Origin: Stenotrophomonas sp. WZN-1
GTDB lineage: Bacteria; Pseudomonadota; Gammaproteobacteria; Xanthomonadales; Xanthomonadaceae
Assembly: GCF_002192255.1 (NCBI RefSeq)
Contig: NZ_CP021768.1
Span: 3,304,001-3,368,000, forward strand
DNA length: 64,000 nucleotides
Direction: 5' to 3'
In this document: in pieces, positions 10,332 to 20,742 of the stretch
How the letters are laid out: each line of letters starts with the position of its first letter
How positions within the stretch are numbered: position 1 is the first letter of the stretch
Program-made: the position numbers and the translations under genes
Notes under the pieces: model-generated
Databases searched by the model: none
Told to the model about the DNA's origin: nothing
Seen by the model: only the letters and a program-made list of their open reading frames with translations

Positions 10332-12455
10332 TCAGGCTGCGCGACGCGGCACAACCGACGCTGCTTCGCCCTCCACCTTGAACACCGACACCGACGTGGT
10401 CAGTGCATGCGCCTGTTCTTCCAGCGCGCGGCTGGCGGCGGTGGCTTCTTCCACCAACGCCGCGTTCTGCTGGGTCACCTGGTCCATCTGAACCACCACC
10501 TGGTTGACCTGTTCGATACCGGCTGCCTGCTCCTTGCTCGCCGCAGCGATGTCGCTCATCAGCTGGGTCGTGCGCGAACTTGCCTGTGCCACGCGCGCGA
10601 TCGCGGCTTCCGATTCAACCGTCACTGCCAGGCCGCTCTTCACCTTGGCAGCGGCATCTTCGATCAGTTCCTTGATCTCCTTGGCGGCGACACCGGCACG
10701 CTGCGCGAGCGTGCGCACTTCACTGGCGACCACGGCGAAACCACGGCCCTGCTCACCTGCACGCGCAGCTTCCACCGCAGCATTCAGCGCCAGGATGTTG
10801 GTCTGGAACGCGATGCCGTCGATCACCGTGGAGATTTCCGAGATGCGTGCCGAGGACTGGTCGATCTCACCCATGACCGACGCCATCTGTGCCATCGCTT
10901 GTTCGGTCTCGCGTACGGCTGCACCGGCCGCATGCGCTTCACTGTCGGCCTGGCGCGCCAGCTCGGCATTCTGGCGCACGGTGGAAGTCAGTTCCTCCAT
11001 CGATGCAGCGGCTTCTTCCAGGTTGGCCGCCTGCTGCTCGGTGCGGCGCGACAGGTCGTTGTTACCGGCGGCCAGTTCCTGCGCCGCGTTGTTGATGCTG
11101 TCGGCAGCCACCTGGATGCCCCGCACGATGCCGGTCAGCTGTGCGGTGGTGGTGTTGGCATCGTCGCGCATACGGGCGAACACGCCGTCGTACTCGCCGT
11201 CCATGCGTGCGGTCAGGTCGCCGTGCGAGATCGCGCGCAGCACGTCGGAGACATCGGCGATGCTGGCCTGCGAACTGGCCATCATGCCGTTGAGGTGCTC
11301 GACCATCGCCTTGAACTGGTACTGGAACGCATCGGCATCGCCACGCATGCTGAAATCACCGGCGCGCGCGGCGCGAGCCAGTTCATCAATCTGCGCGTTG
11401 ATCGCCATCAGGCTCTGCTTCACCGCGGCCAGGGTGCGGGTCAGCGTGCCCTTCTCGCCCGGGTAGTCCGGCAGGTCGCGGCTGAGGTCACCGATGGCGT
11501 AGCGCTGCATCACCTCGGCCATCAGCAGTTCCACCTCCACGTGCGATTCGACCAGGCTGTTGGTGGCCTGCACCATGCGGCCGAAATCACCGGGGAAGGC
11601 GCTGGCGTCCATGCGATAGCGGATCGCACCGGCCTCGTGCTGTTCGGCCATCTGCAGCTGCGCGCCGATCGCCGCCTGCACGCTCTGGCGCACGCTGGCC
11701 ATGGCCTCGCCCAGCTGGGTCAGCTCGTCGCGGCCACCGAGGCGGAACTCCTGGTCCAGCTGGCCCTTGGACAGGCGCTCGGCCAGGTTCACCGCGCGGG
11801 CCAGTGGGCCGGTCAGGCTGCGGCCGATCATCACCGAGGCACCGATGCCGACCAGCAGCGCGACGCCGCCCAGCACCAGCAGCTGCAGCAGGCTGCGCTC
11901 GCCCAGGCGGATCGCCTCGGCGGCTGCATCGCGGCTTTCCTTCTCTTCGAAGTCCACGCCATCGGAAAGCGCCTTGTTCCAGCCGTTGGCCGCCTCCTGC
12001 ACCGGGCCCAGGGTCAGCGCCACAGCGCCCGGGTAGTCGCCCTGCTCCATCAGCTCGCTGGTCTGCTTGTTGAGCGGGCGGGCGATGGCACGCTTGGCCG
12101 CGATGGTTTCCGCGATGGCCTTGCCGTCTGCATCACCCGGTAGTGCCTGATAAGCGGTCCAGCTGGCCTCGTAGCGCTTGACCAGATCGGCGATGCGCTG
12201 CTCGTCGCTACCGCGGTCTTCGCCCTGGCGGATCAGCATTTCGCGGCGCACGACCATCATCTGGTTGTTGGCATCGAGCATCTGCGATAGCAGGCGCACC
12301 TTGGCCACGCTGACGTCGACCACCTGCTGCATCGCGCGCTTCTGCACGACACTGGCGGTGGCGCCGGTGGCCACCACGGCAGCAACCAGCAACAGCAGCA
12401 GGCCAAAGCCCAGCCCAAGACGCCAGGCAACCCTGACGTTCCTCAAGTAGTTCAT
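10332..12455 (-). CDS. Methyl-accepting chemotaxis protein
   Basis: 707 residues. TM1 is about residues 10-35 ([19 protein letters not shown]). A four-helix-type periplasmic domain follows, then TM2 near 190-215 ([20 protein letters not shown]). Next come a HAMP domain and two further HAMP-like blocks ([13 protein letters not shown] and [18 protein letters not shown]). The signalling hairpin at about 560-620 carries the conserved tip [20 protein letters not shown] and [14 protein letters not shown], where CheA and CheW bind. Glu/Gln pairs flanking the tip suit methylation by CheR/CheB. There is no C-terminal CheR-binding pentapeptide. The ligand is unknown. A probable sigma-28 promoter lies just upstream, placing it in the motility regulon. 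An ATG four codons upstream is an alternative start. Confidence 0.94.
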   Translation of the reverse strand: MNYLRNVRVAWRLGLGFGLLLLLVAAVVATGATASVVQKRAMQQVVDVSVAKVRLLSQMLDANNQMMVVRREMLIRQGEDRGSDEQRIADLVKRYEASWTAYQALPGDADGKAIAETIAAKRAIARPLNKQTSELMEQGDYPGAVALTLGPVQEAANGWNKALSDGVDFEEKESRDAAAEAIRLGERSLLQLLVLGGVALLVGIGASVMIGRSLTGPLARAVNLAERLSKGQLDQEFRLGGRDELTQLGEAMASVRQSVQAAIGAQLQMAEQHEAGAIRYRMDASAFPGDFGRMVQATNSLVESHVEVELLMAEVMQRYAIGDLSRDLPDYPGEKGTLTRTLAAVKQSLMAINAQIDELARAARAGDFSMRGDADAFQYQFKAMVEHLNGMMASSQASIADVSDVLRAISHGDLTARMDGEYDGVFARMRDDANTTTAQLTGIVRGIQVAADSINNAAQELAAGNNDLSRRTEQQAANLEEAAASMEELTSTVRQNAELARQADSEAHAAGAAVRETEQAMAQMASVMGEIDQSSARISEISTVIDGIAFQTNILALNAAVEAARAGEQGRGFAVVASEVRTLAQRAGVAAKEIKELIEDAAAKVKSGLAVTVESEAAIARVAQASSRTTQLMSDIAAASKEQAAGIEQVNQVVVQMDQVTQQNAALVEEATAASRALEEQAHALTTSVSVFKVEGEAASVVPRRAA

Positions 12456-12484
12456 CGGTACATCCAAAACGGGGGGATGAGGCC

Positions 12485-12512
12485 TTATCGGCCGCTACCC
12501 GATGTGGCTTGA
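12485..12512 (-). promoter_or_regulatory. Probable sigma-28 (FliA) promoter of the chemoreceptor
   Basis: Reading the minus strand, TCAAG (12512-12508), a 15-base spacer and an exact GCCGATAA -10 element (12492-12485). The -10 is a perfect flagellar consensus; the spacer is about one base longer than usual. It is about 30 bases before the start codon. Confidence 0.65.
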
Positions 12513-12601
12513 TGGCGGCCGCAGCGTTCGGCCGGACACGGTTCAGGCAGATGACGACTACCCACAAGAATTGACCGATTGAAATCGGTTGCATGACAGC
12601 T

Positions 12602-13153
12602 TCAGTCAGCCCGCGTCCGATCTTCCGGTGGTCGATCAAAATCGACGTTGCGCAGAAACAGCAGTATGAACACCACCATATGCGTCATTCCCAATAACGA
12701 TTCGAACACCACCATCCATCGCCCATGTACTGTAATCGGTACGATGTCACCAAAGCCAAGTGTGGTGAACGTCGCTGTCGAGAAGTAGAAGGCCTCGGCC
12801 AATCCGGTGATGATTCGATCATCCTTGCTGTAGGCGACCCAACTTAGTTTCGCGTAGTAGGCAGACAAGACCAGAATCAACAGAACAGACGTGACGACGA
12901 AGATCAACGGGGTGAGTACCAGCTCTGCCCTCGTATATCTCAAGTGACGATGGCTTACCAGGGCGAAACTGATGTAACCCGCCAATATCAGCAACACTCC
13001 AAACCAGAGAATCGCCGTATGGGACAGATGCTTTTCCTGAAATGGCAACAAAACGGCCGGCAGGAAAAATACTGCACCGATATACATCCGTGCGCGTCCG
13101 GCCGGATCCTTCACATCGATCCAGTTGATTAGCCTCAGCAGATGCTTTCTCAC
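12602..13153 (-). CDS. Two-pore-domain-like ion channel (K+ channel family)
   Basis: 183 residues, four hydrophobic segments (about 24-38, 47-66, 78-100, 145-167). The pore loop before the last helix holds the filter TTLGFGD (residues 130-136), the GFG variant of the potassium-channel TVGYGD signature. The layout fits the Pfam Ion_trans_2 family in the inner membrane, a tetramer in practice. No cytoplasmic RCK or cyclic-nucleotide domain follows. The stretch from here to about 13340 is visibly richer in A and T and uses more AT-ending codons than its neighbours, suggesting more recent acquisition. The adjacent chemoreceptor has its own promoter. Confidence 0.88.
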   Translation of the reverse strand: MRKHLLRLINWIDVKDPAGRARMYIGAVFFLPAVLLPFQEKHLSHTAILWFGVLLILAGYISFALVSHRHLRYTRAELVLTPLIFVVTSVLLILVLSAYYAKLSWVAYSKDDRIITGLAEAFYFSTATFTTLGFGDIVPITVHGRWMVVFESLLGMTHMVVFILLFLRNVDFDRPPEDRTRAD

Positions 13154-13342
13154 ACCATCCCTCCTTGAATTGTGACGTCACGGGACGAGATATCGGAAGT
13201 TCTGCACAGTACTTGAGCACTGGCGCTCTTTATCTGGCGCCCATCGATTCCCAGTCTCCCATCATCTACGTATCAGGAATTTTTCACGGAGCTTCTGCGG
13301 GGTTTCAGGGCAATGTGGATCTGCTTGTCATTGGAGTCGTCA

Positions 13343-14299
13343 ATGCCGTCAATCCGCGCAACTGTATTGTCCCTCGCCCTGCTGGCCCCCGCCGCCTTCG
13401 CACAGGCTGCAATACCCAGCCTTCCCACGCCGATCCCCGAGAAAGCCGGGCCGGATGTGGCCCCACGCTCCGACCTGCACGCCCAGGTGCTGCTGGATCG
13501 CGCGAATTTCTCCCCTGGCCAGATCGATGGCGAGGTGGGCAGCAACCAGCGACGCGCAGTGTCGGGTTTTCAGGCGGCGCATGGGCTTACCGTAACCGGC
13601 GAACTGGACGACGCCACCTGGAAGGCTCTGCAGGTTGATACGGTGGGGCCGCTGGCCAGCTACACGCTGACTGCTGAGGATGTTGCCGGTCCGTTCCAGC
13701 CCATACCGAAAGGACCCGCCGCCCAGGCCAAGCTCAAATCGCTGGGCTACGGCAGTGTGGAGGAAGCCCTGGGTGAGCGTTTCCACGCGTCTCCTGAGCT
13801 GCTGAAGCTGCTCAATCCGGGCGTGGATCTGGCCAAGGCTGGCAGCCGCATCCAGGTCCCCAACATTGCGCCGGCCGCATTGCCAAAGGCGGCGAAGATC
13901 GTGGTCGATAAATCCGACTCCACCCTGCAGTTGCTGGATGCGCAGGGCAAGGTGATTGCTCAGGTCCCGGTGTCGTCGGGCAGCCAGCACGACCCGTTGC
14001 CAATCGGCGAATGGAAGATTCTGGGCGTGTACCGCGACCCGCCGTTCCACTACAACCCGAAGCTGTTCTGGGATGCACGCAAGGGCGAGAAGAAGGCCAC
14101 GCTGCCGCCGGGCCCGAACAATCCGGTCGGCCGGGTCTGGATCGACCTGTCCAAACCGCATTACGGCCTGCACGGCACGCCTGAACCCGGCCATGTCGGC
14201 AAGACCGAATCGCATGGCTGCGTACGCATGACCAACTGGGATGCGGTGCGTGTGGCCGATGCAGTGGATACTTCGGTACCCGTGGTGATGCAGGAGTGA
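13343..14299 (+). CDS. L,D-transpeptidase with peptidoglycan-binding domain
   Basis: 318 residues. Signal peptide at 1-23 (MPSIRATVLSLALLAPAAFA). Residues about 40-95 are a peptidoglycan-binding-1-type domain (AQVLLDRANFSPGQIDGEVG). The C-terminal half is a YkuD/ErfK catalytic domain with HGTPEPGHVGKTESHGCVRM, containing the His and catalytic Cys. These periplasmic enzymes make 3-3 crosslinks in peptidoglycan or attach proteins to it. GGAG 8 bases upstream sets the start; an in-frame codon at 13313 is not used. It is followed after 4 bases by an M23 peptidase, so the two form a cell-wall remodelling pair. Confidence 0.93.
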   Translation: MPSIRATVLSLALLAPAAFAQAAIPSLPTPIPEKAGPDVAPRSDLHAQVLLDRANFSPGQIDGEVGSNQRRAVSGFQAAHGLTVTGELDDATWKALQVDTVGPLASYTLTAEDVAGPFQPIPKGPAAQAKLKSLGYGSVEEALGERFHASPELLKLLNPGVDLAKAGSRIQVPNIAPAALPKAAKIVVDKSDSTLQLLDAQGKVIAQVPVSSGSQHDPLPIGEWKILGVYRDPPFHYNPKLFWDARKGEKKATLPPGPNNPVGRVWIDLSKPHYGLHGTPEPGHVGKTESHGCVRMTNWDAVRVADAVDTSVPVVMQE

Positions 14300-14303
14300 G
14301 CCG

Positions 14304-14960
14304 ATGCGTCTTCCGCACCTGATCGTACTGGGCGTGGTGTTGGGACTGGGCCTGGGTTGGTGGCTGCACCGTGATGGGCAACCAGCACCGGCAACAACGG
14401 CCTTGTCTTCCACAACCGCGACTGCGGTGCAGCGCGCAGCATCACCGACACCCACCGCCGCGCTGTCGGCCCAGAAGGCTGTGGACGCACCATCCGGGCT
14501 GCTGCTACCGGTGCAGGGCGTAGCTGCCTCGCAGCTGCGCGACACCTTCACCGATGCGCGCAGCGAAGGGCGCGTACACGATGCCATCGACATCATGGCC
14601 GACGCCGGTACGCCGGTGCTGGCGGTGGCCGATGGCACGGTCGAAAAACTGTTCGACAGTGCGCGCGGCGGCTTGACGATCTACCAGTTCGAACCCAGCG
14701 GACGCTGGTGCTACTACTACGCACACCTGCAGCGCTATGCCGATGGCCTGGCGGAAAAACAGGTGATCAAACGCGGGGATGTGATCGGTTACGTCGGCAG
14801 CACAGGCAATGCCAGTGCCGACGCGCCGCACCTGCATTTCGAAGTACATGTGCTCGGACCGGAAAAACAGTGGTGGAAGGGAGAGTCGATCAACCCCTAT
14901 CCCCTGCTGAAGTCGGCGGCGTTGATGCCCGGCGCTGCCAGCGCCGCAACGCCAGAGTAA
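14304..14960 (+). CDS. M23-family peptidase (LytM domain)
   Basis: 218 residues. A single N-terminal membrane anchor or signal (LPHLIVLGVVLGLGLGWWL), a Thr/Ala-rich linker to about 60, then a LytM domain. Zinc ligands are visible in GRVHDAIDIMADAGTPVLA and in the closing HLHFEVHVLG, with YYAHL between them. The metalloendopeptidase is expected to be active because the HxH motif and upstream His...Asp pair are intact. Co-transcribed with the L,D-transpeptidase 4 bases upstream. Its last 71 bases overlap the end of a converging gene on the other strand. Confidence 0.92.
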   Translation: MRLPHLIVLGVVLGLGLGWWLHRDGQPAPATTALSSTTATAVQRAASPTPTAALSAQKAVDAPSGLLLPVQGVAASQLRDTFTDARSEGRVHDAIDIMADAGTPVLAVADGTVEKLFDSARGGLTIYQFEPSGRWCYYYAHLQRYADGLAEKQVIKRGDVIGYVGSTGNASADAPHLHFEVHVLGPEKQWWKGESINPYPLLKSAALMPGAASAATPE

Positions 14961-15534
14961 AGACAGCCAGCACTACCCCTGGAATCAGCAGGAACAGTGC
15001 CGCCATCTTCCAGAAGAAGAACGGCCACAGCCAGATGTAATCCAGATCGGTCAGCTTCAGCAGATCCAGCGGTGGCTGCAGCTCGATGTCTGCCACATGC
15101 CCCACCAGTGCCGGGTCCACCTCCAGCACGGTGACCCGCAGCCATGAGCGCCCGCGTGGCAATGCATCGCCGCGGCCATGACCAAAGTAGGACGCCATGA
15201 GGCCGCTGGACTCAACCGATACCAGCGCGCGGTTGATGCCCTGCCCGACCACTCCCGAGCGCTCCCCTGCGCGGAAGTCTCCATGATCGGTGGGAGTTTC
15301 GATGCGCAGCAGCACTTCAGGGTCAACCCCGGTACCGTCTGCTGCATACCGCAGGCGCAGCCGCAGACGATCATCGATGAGGCGGTAGACGGTGATCTGG
15401 GCGGTTGCACCAGGACTCATCGCCAGCGGCACCGTCTGCGTGCGCGAAGCCAGGGCATTGGCGGCTGCACCCAACAAGAGTGCCAGGCAGGCGATGCCCC
15501 ACAGGCTCCACGACACCCAGAGGGTGACCCGCAC
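14890..15534 (-). CDS. Membrane protein of unknown function, two terminal helices
   Basis: About 214 residues. One N-terminal helix (SLWGIACLALLLGAAANALA), a mostly beta-like periplasmic part of about 130 residues with no Cys, and a C-terminal helix (FFFWKMAALFLLIPGVVLAV) followed by a short basic tail. No family recognised. The start is uncertain: GTG at 15534 follows AAGGGCGAG, whereas the frame stays open to a GTG at 15600, which lies beside the purA terminator and has no ribosome site. The 3' end overlaps the M23 peptidase gene by 71 bases in antiparallel fashion. Confidence 0.65.
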   Translation of the reverse strand: MRVTLWVSWSLWGIACLALLLGAAANALASRTQTVPLAMSPGATAQITVYRLIDDRLRLRLRYAADGTGVDPEVLLRIETPTDHGDFRAGERSGVVGQGINRALVSVESSGLMASYFGHGRGDALPRGRSWLRVTVLEVDPALVGHVADIELQPPLDLLKLTDLDYIWLWPFFFWKMAALFLLIPGVVLAVFTLALRRWQRRASTPPTSAGDRG

Positions 15535-15603
15535 TACCGTCTCGCCCTTCACGCTGACATCCTGGTCATCGCGTCGCTTTCCCGCTGGCCCTGGCGACAC
15601 AGT

Positions 15604-15630
15604 AACGAAAAAGCCCCGCTTTCGCGGGGC
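15604..15630 (-). terminator. Terminator of purA
   Basis: On the minus strand, arms GCCCCGC and GCGGGGC with a 4-base loop, then TTTTTCG. It lies 45 bases past the purA stop, beyond a SMAG repeat. Confidence 0.75.
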
Positions 15631-15647
15631 GGGGCTCTTCCTGTCAC

Positions 15648-15673
15648 CTACGCCGGGCAGCGCCCGGCGCTAC
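15648..15673. repeat. SMAG/REP element touching the purA stop
   Basis: Minus strand GTAGCGCCGGGC...GCCCGGCGTAG. GTAG begins one base after the purA TGA. Confidence 0.8.
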
Positions 15674-15674
15674 C

Positions 15675-17174
<1,500 letters not shown>

Positions 17175-17202
17175 TCACCGGCCGGTCAGCCGCCCTCCGG
17201 TG

Positions 17203-17252
17203 GTGCCGGCCGCTGGCCGGCAATGCCGGGTCGCCGGCCAGCGGCCGGCACA
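17203..17252. repeat. REP pair without GTAG heads
   Basis: GTGCCGGCCGCTGGCCGGCA (17203-17222) faces its inverted copy CGGCCAGCGGCCGGCAC, 6 bases past the DUF2065 stop. The flanks read tg/gg instead of GTAG, so this is a diverged SMAG copy. Confidence 0.7.
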
Positions 17253-17258
17253 CCCCTT

Positions 17259-17444
17259 TCAATGCCGCACCCACCACAGCAGGCTCAGGCCGGCCAGCAG
17301 CACCAGCCCGCCGAAGCTGCGCAGGGCCGGGCTGGGCAGGTCCAGCAGGCGTTCGGCCATGCGCTTCCAGGCAAACGGGGCGACGAACAGGAACAGGCCT
17401 TCCAGCACCGCCACCAGGCAGACGGCGGCGAACAGATCTTTCAT
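17259..17444 (-). CDS. DUF2065 (YjeT-like) small membrane protein
   Basis: 61 residues. Two hydrophobic segments (FAAVCLVAVLEGLFLFVAPFA and SFGGLVLLAGLSLLWWVRH) joined by the polar KRMAERLLDLPSPALR. This is the YjeT/DUF2065 family, regularly placed beside hflC and purA. GGAG precedes the ATG at 17444; an upstream in-frame ATG at 17465 lies close to the hflC terminator. Function is not known; the constant gene neighbourhood suggests a link to HflKC membrane quality control. Confidence 0.85.
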   Translation of the reverse strand: MKDLFAAVCLVAVLEGLFLFVAPFAWKRMAERLLDLPSPALRSFGGLVLLAGLSLLWWVRH

Positions 17445-17456
17445 GGGGGACTCCGG

Positions 17457-17493
17457 AAAAAGCACGGGGCCCGGCGTCTGGCCGGGCCCCGTG
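17457..17493 (-). terminator. Strong terminator after hflC
   Basis: Perfect 13-base arms CACGGGGCCCGGC and GCCGGGCCCCGTG with loop GTCTG; on the minus strand a run of five T follows. It separates hflC from the DUF2065 gene, so the latter depends on read-through or its own promoter. Confidence 0.85.
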
Positions 17494-17511
17494 GGGTACT
17501 GCCCTGCGACC

Positions 17512-18375
17512 TCAGCGGTCGTTCTTCAGGTACTGCAGGAACGGGTCGTTCTTGTCGAGCACGATCACGCCGTTGCCGTCTGTCATGGAGCCACGGTAGG
17601 CCTCCAGGCTGCGGTAGAACGCATAGAACGACGGATCGGCCGAACCGGCCTTGCCGTAGATGCGGGCCGCATCGGCATCGCCTTCACCGCGCAGGCGCTG
17701 GGCATCACGCTCGGCCTCGGCGATCAGCACGGTGCTGTCACGGTCGGCCTGGGCGCGGATGGTCAGCGACTGCTCCTCGCCTTCGGCGCGCAGCTTGGCG
17801 GCCTCCTGCTTGCGCTGCGCGCGCATGCGCTCGTACACGTCGTTGATCACCTGGCTGTCAGTCGGCAGGTCCACCTGCTTGATGCGCAGGTCGATCATCT
17901 GCATGCCAAGGCCGGCCACCGCTTCGTTGATCCCCTTCAGCTGCTCGGCGATCAGCTCGCTGCGGTCGCCGGACACCAGCTGCTGCAGCGTGCGCGAGTT
18001 GATCTGGTTGCGCAGGGAGTCGGTGATGATCGGTGCAAGGCGGGCATTGGCGATGCGCGGATCGCCGCCAGTGGCACGGAAGTAGTCACCCACGTTGGAG
18101 ATGTAGCCGATGGCGAAGAAGTCGACGCTGACGTCCTTCTGCTCGGCGGTGAAGTAGCGCGCCGGCGCGGTGTCGAGCACCTGGAAGCGGCGGTCGAAGA
18201 CCTTCACCGTTTCCACCACCGGCACCTTGAAGTGCAGGCCCGGCTTGATGTCCGAACGCACCACCTTGCCCAGGTTCAGGACCATGGCGGTCTGGTCCTC
18301 GCGGACCACGTACACCGAGCCGAGCAGGCCCAGCACCACCGCCACGATCACGGCGATCCAGATAGGACTCTTCAT
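17512..18375 (-). CDS. hflC: HflC, SPFH/prohibitin membrane protein
   Basis: 287 residues. An N-terminal membrane helix (SPIWIAVIVAVVLGLLGSVYVV) and the start of the SPFH domain, EDQTAMVLNLGKVVRSDIKPG. A long coiled-coil stretch rich in Ala, Glu and Arg follows (RMRAQRKQEAAKLRAEGEEQ). With HflK it forms the large cage around the FtsH protease in the inner membrane and limits its access to membrane substrates. Its ATGA start overlaps the hflK stop, so translation is coupled. The C-terminus is KNDPFLQYLKNDR, typical of HflC. Confidence 0.97.
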   Translation of the reverse strand: MKSPIWIAVIVAVVLGLLGSVYVVREDQTAMVLNLGKVVRSDIKPGLHFKVPVVETVKVFDRRFQVLDTAPARYFTAEQKDVSVDFFAIGYISNVGDYFRATGGDPRIANARLAPIITDSLRNQINSRTLQQLVSGDRSELIAEQLKGINEAVAGLGMQMIDLRIKQVDLPTDSQVINDVYERMRAQRKQEAAKLRAEGEEQSLTIRAQADRDSTVLIAEAERDAQRLRGEGDADAARIYGKAGSADPSFYAFYRSLEAYRGSMTDGNGVIVLDKNDPFLQYLKNDR

Positions 18376-19505
18376 CGGCTGCCCTCCTCACGGCCGCTCG
18401 GTCGCCCGGTCGGGCGGCCCACCGGCCGGCCCGGATCACGGGAAGCTTCCACCGCTGCACCCGGCAGCGACGGCATCACCACGTCCGGGTTGGCCACTAC
18501 GGCCGGGGCCGACGTGGTGGGACGGGTGTCGCCGGTCATCGGCACGTAGATCAGCTGGCGGCCATCGCCACCGATCACCTTGCGGTTCTCGCTCAGCACC
18601 TGCTGCACGGTCTCCAGCCACAGGCGCTTGCGGGTCACTTCCGGGGCGTCCTTGTACTGGGCCTGCAACAGGCTGAAGCGCTGCGCGTCACCCTCGGCCT
18701 TGGACACCACGGCCTGCTTGTAGCCTTCGGCGGTGGTACGGGCGCGCGAGGCCTGGCCTCGGGCTTCCGGCACGACCTTGGCGGCGTAGGCCTGGGCTTC
18801 GTTGATCAGGCGTTCCTTGACCTGCTGGGCACCGTTGACCTCATCGAAGGCCGGCTTCACTTCCTCCGGCGGACGGGCGTCCTGCAGGGTCAGGCCGGTC
18901 ACGGTCAGGCCGGTCTTGAACGCCTTCAGCAGCGCCTGCAGGCGCTCCTCGGCGGCCACGGCCAGCGGGCCACGGTTGTTCAATACCGCGTTGAGGTCGG
19001 CGCGGCCGACTTCCTCGCGCACCGCGCTCTGCGCCGACTGCTCCAGCACCTGGTTGGCATCGACGGTGCCGAACAGGTACAGCTGCGGGTCGTCGATGCG
19101 GTACTGGACGTTCAGCGAGACGTTGACGATGTTCTCGTCGCGGGTCAGCACCGGCACCTGGATCGAGAAGGTTTTGATCTCGGTGGCATTGACCTTGGTG
19201 ACCGATTCGATCGGCCAGGGCAGCTTGAAGTTCGGGCCGGGCTGCAGGATGCGCGAGAACTGGCCGAAGCGCAGCACCACGCCGCGCTGCTGTTCGCCGA
19301 TCAGCTGGAAGCTGGAGAACAGCACCAGCAGCACCACGGCCGCCACCACCCAACGCATGATGCCGCCGTCGAACAGGTCCTTCAGCGGCCCGGGCAATCC
19401 GCCCCAGCCACCACCATTGCCACCGCCGCGCGACCCGAACGGCCCGCGTCGATTGTCCTCGGGGCCTTGTCCGCCCTTGTTGCCGCCGGGTGTATTCCAG
19501 GCCAT
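18372..19505 (-). CDS. hflK: HflK, SPFH/prohibitin membrane protein
   Basis: 377 residues. A Gly/Asn-rich N-terminus (MAWNTPGGNKGGQGPEDNRR) is followed by a single helix at about 50-68 (MRWVVAAVVLLVLFSSFQLI) and the SPFH domain from EQQRGVVLRFGQFSRILQPG. Partner of HflC in the FtsH-regulating complex. The last 20 or so residues are a run of Gly-Arg-Pro units (RDPGRPVGRPTGRPSGREE), more extended than usual and encoded by a GC-only repeat that may change length between strains. It is the first gene of the hflKC group. Confidence 0.96.
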   Translation of the reverse strand: MAWNTPGGNKGGQGPEDNRRGPFGSRGGGNGGGWGGLPGPLKDLFDGGIMRWVVAAVVLLVLFSSFQLIGEQQRGVVLRFGQFSRILQPGPNFKLPWPIESVTKVNATEIKTFSIQVPVLTRDENIVNVSLNVQYRIDDPQLYLFGTVDANQVLEQSAQSAVREEVGRADLNAVLNNRGPLAVAAEERLQALLKAFKTGLTVTGLTLQDARPPEEVKPAFDEVNGAQQVKERLINEAQAYAAKVVPEARGQASRARTTAEGYKQAVVSKAEGDAQRFSLLQAQYKDAPEVTRKRLWLETVQQVLSENRKVIGGDGRQLIYVPMTGDTRPTTSAPAVVANPDVVMPSLPGAAVEASRDPGRPVGRPTGRPSGREEGSR

Positions 19506-19658
19506 GCACGCTCCATCAAGATGTGGGCTGCGGCGCGGGCCCTTCCCGCGGCGCCAGCCGTGAAACCATTACCGATCATACAAGATGGGGCGGATCGGCA
19601 GGATCGAAAGGGGGGCGACGGGGTAAGGTGGCGTTTTCCTCGAAGTCAGGCAACGCCG

Positions 19659-20654
19659 ATGGCCCCCACCACCCCGTTCACCGCCTTCCGCATCGAAAAC
19701 GACGACGCCGGCTACCGTAGCGGCCTGGCCCAGCTCGGTGTCGACGACCTCAACCCCGGCCAGGTGCTGATCCGCGCCCACTGGTCCTCGGTCAACTACA
19801 AGGACGCCCTGGCCGGCACCGGCAAAGGCAGGATCCTGCGCCGCTTCCCGCTGGTGGGCGGCATCGACGTGGCCGGCACCGTGGTCGCCAGCACCGATCC
19901 GACCTGGCGTGAAGGCGACGCAGTGCTGGCCACCGGCTGCGGCCTCAGCGAGACCCGTGACGGCGGTTACAGCCAGTATGTGCGGCTGGAGTCGCGTGCG
20001 GTGATTGCCCAACCGGCCGGGTTGAGCCCGCGCGAGGCAATGGTGCTGGGCACCGCCGGCTTCACGGCGGCGCTGGCCCTGCTGCGCATGCAGGACAACC
20101 GCCAAACCCCGGAACTCGGCCCGCTGGCGGTCACCGGCGCCAGCGGCGGCGTCGGTGCGCTGGCGCTGTCGATCTTCAGCCGTGCCGGCTATACCGTGCA
20201 CGCGATCAGCGGCAAACCCGACCAGACCGATTTCCTGCGCGCCATCGGCGCCAGCGAGGTGCTGCCGCGCGAGGCGCTGTCCGACACCGGTCCGCTGCAG
20301 TCGGCGCGCTTCGGCGGAGGCCTGGACAATGCCGGCGGCGGAATGCTGGCCAGTCTGCTGGCGCAGACCGTGCCCTACGGCAGCGTGGTCAGTGCCGGCC
20401 TGGCGGCCAGTCCGGCGCTGGACATGACGGTGATGCCCTTCATCCTGCGCGGCGTGTCGCTGCTGGGGGTCTCTTCGGCCAATGCACCGCGTGCACTGCG
20501 CGAAGAGGTGTGGTCGCGCCTGGGCGGCGAATGGAAGCCACAGCACCTGGACCGCATCTGTACCGCCGAGGTCGGCCTTGATGGCCTGCCGGCGGTGTTC
20601 GAGCGGATGCTGGCCGGTGGCTCGCTGGGCCGCACCGTGGTGCGGATCGACTGA
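19659..20654 (+). CDS. YhdH/AcuI-type medium-chain oxidoreductase (acryloyl-CoA reductase family)
   Basis: 331 residues. MDR fold: substrate domain with SSVNYKDALAGTGKGRILRR and FPLVGGIDVAGTV, then the NADPH-binding VTGASGGVGALALSIFSRAG. No zinc-binding cysteines are present, as in the quinone-oxidoreductase branch. These motifs are those of YhdH/AcuI, which reduces acryloyl-CoA to propionyl-CoA with NADPH. The product would feed the methylcitrate pathway encoded at 32.5-42.6 kb, but the genes are 12 kb apart and the link is inference. The start at 19659 is the first with family similarity; there is no strong ribosome site. It is divergent from hflK. Confidence 0.9.
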   Translation: MAPTTPFTAFRIENDDAGYRSGLAQLGVDDLNPGQVLIRAHWSSVNYKDALAGTGKGRILRRFPLVGGIDVAGTVVASTDPTWREGDAVLATGCGLSETRDGGYSQYVRLESRAVIAQPAGLSPREAMVLGTAGFTAALALLRMQDNRQTPELGPLAVTGASGGVGALALSIFSRAGYTVHAISGKPDQTDFLRAIGASEVLPREALSDTGPLQSARFGGGLDNAGGGMLASLLAQTVPYGSVVSAGLAASPALDMTVMPFILRGVSLLGVSSANAPRALREEVWSRLGGEWKPQHLDRICTAEVGLDGLPAVFERMLAGGSLGRTVVRID

Positions 20655-20742
20655 ACGTCGCAGGCAGGCGACGGACGGCAGATGCGCCCCTCCCGCCGGT
20701 AATGAGCCCGCACTACACTGCGGGCATTACATGGGGAACAAC

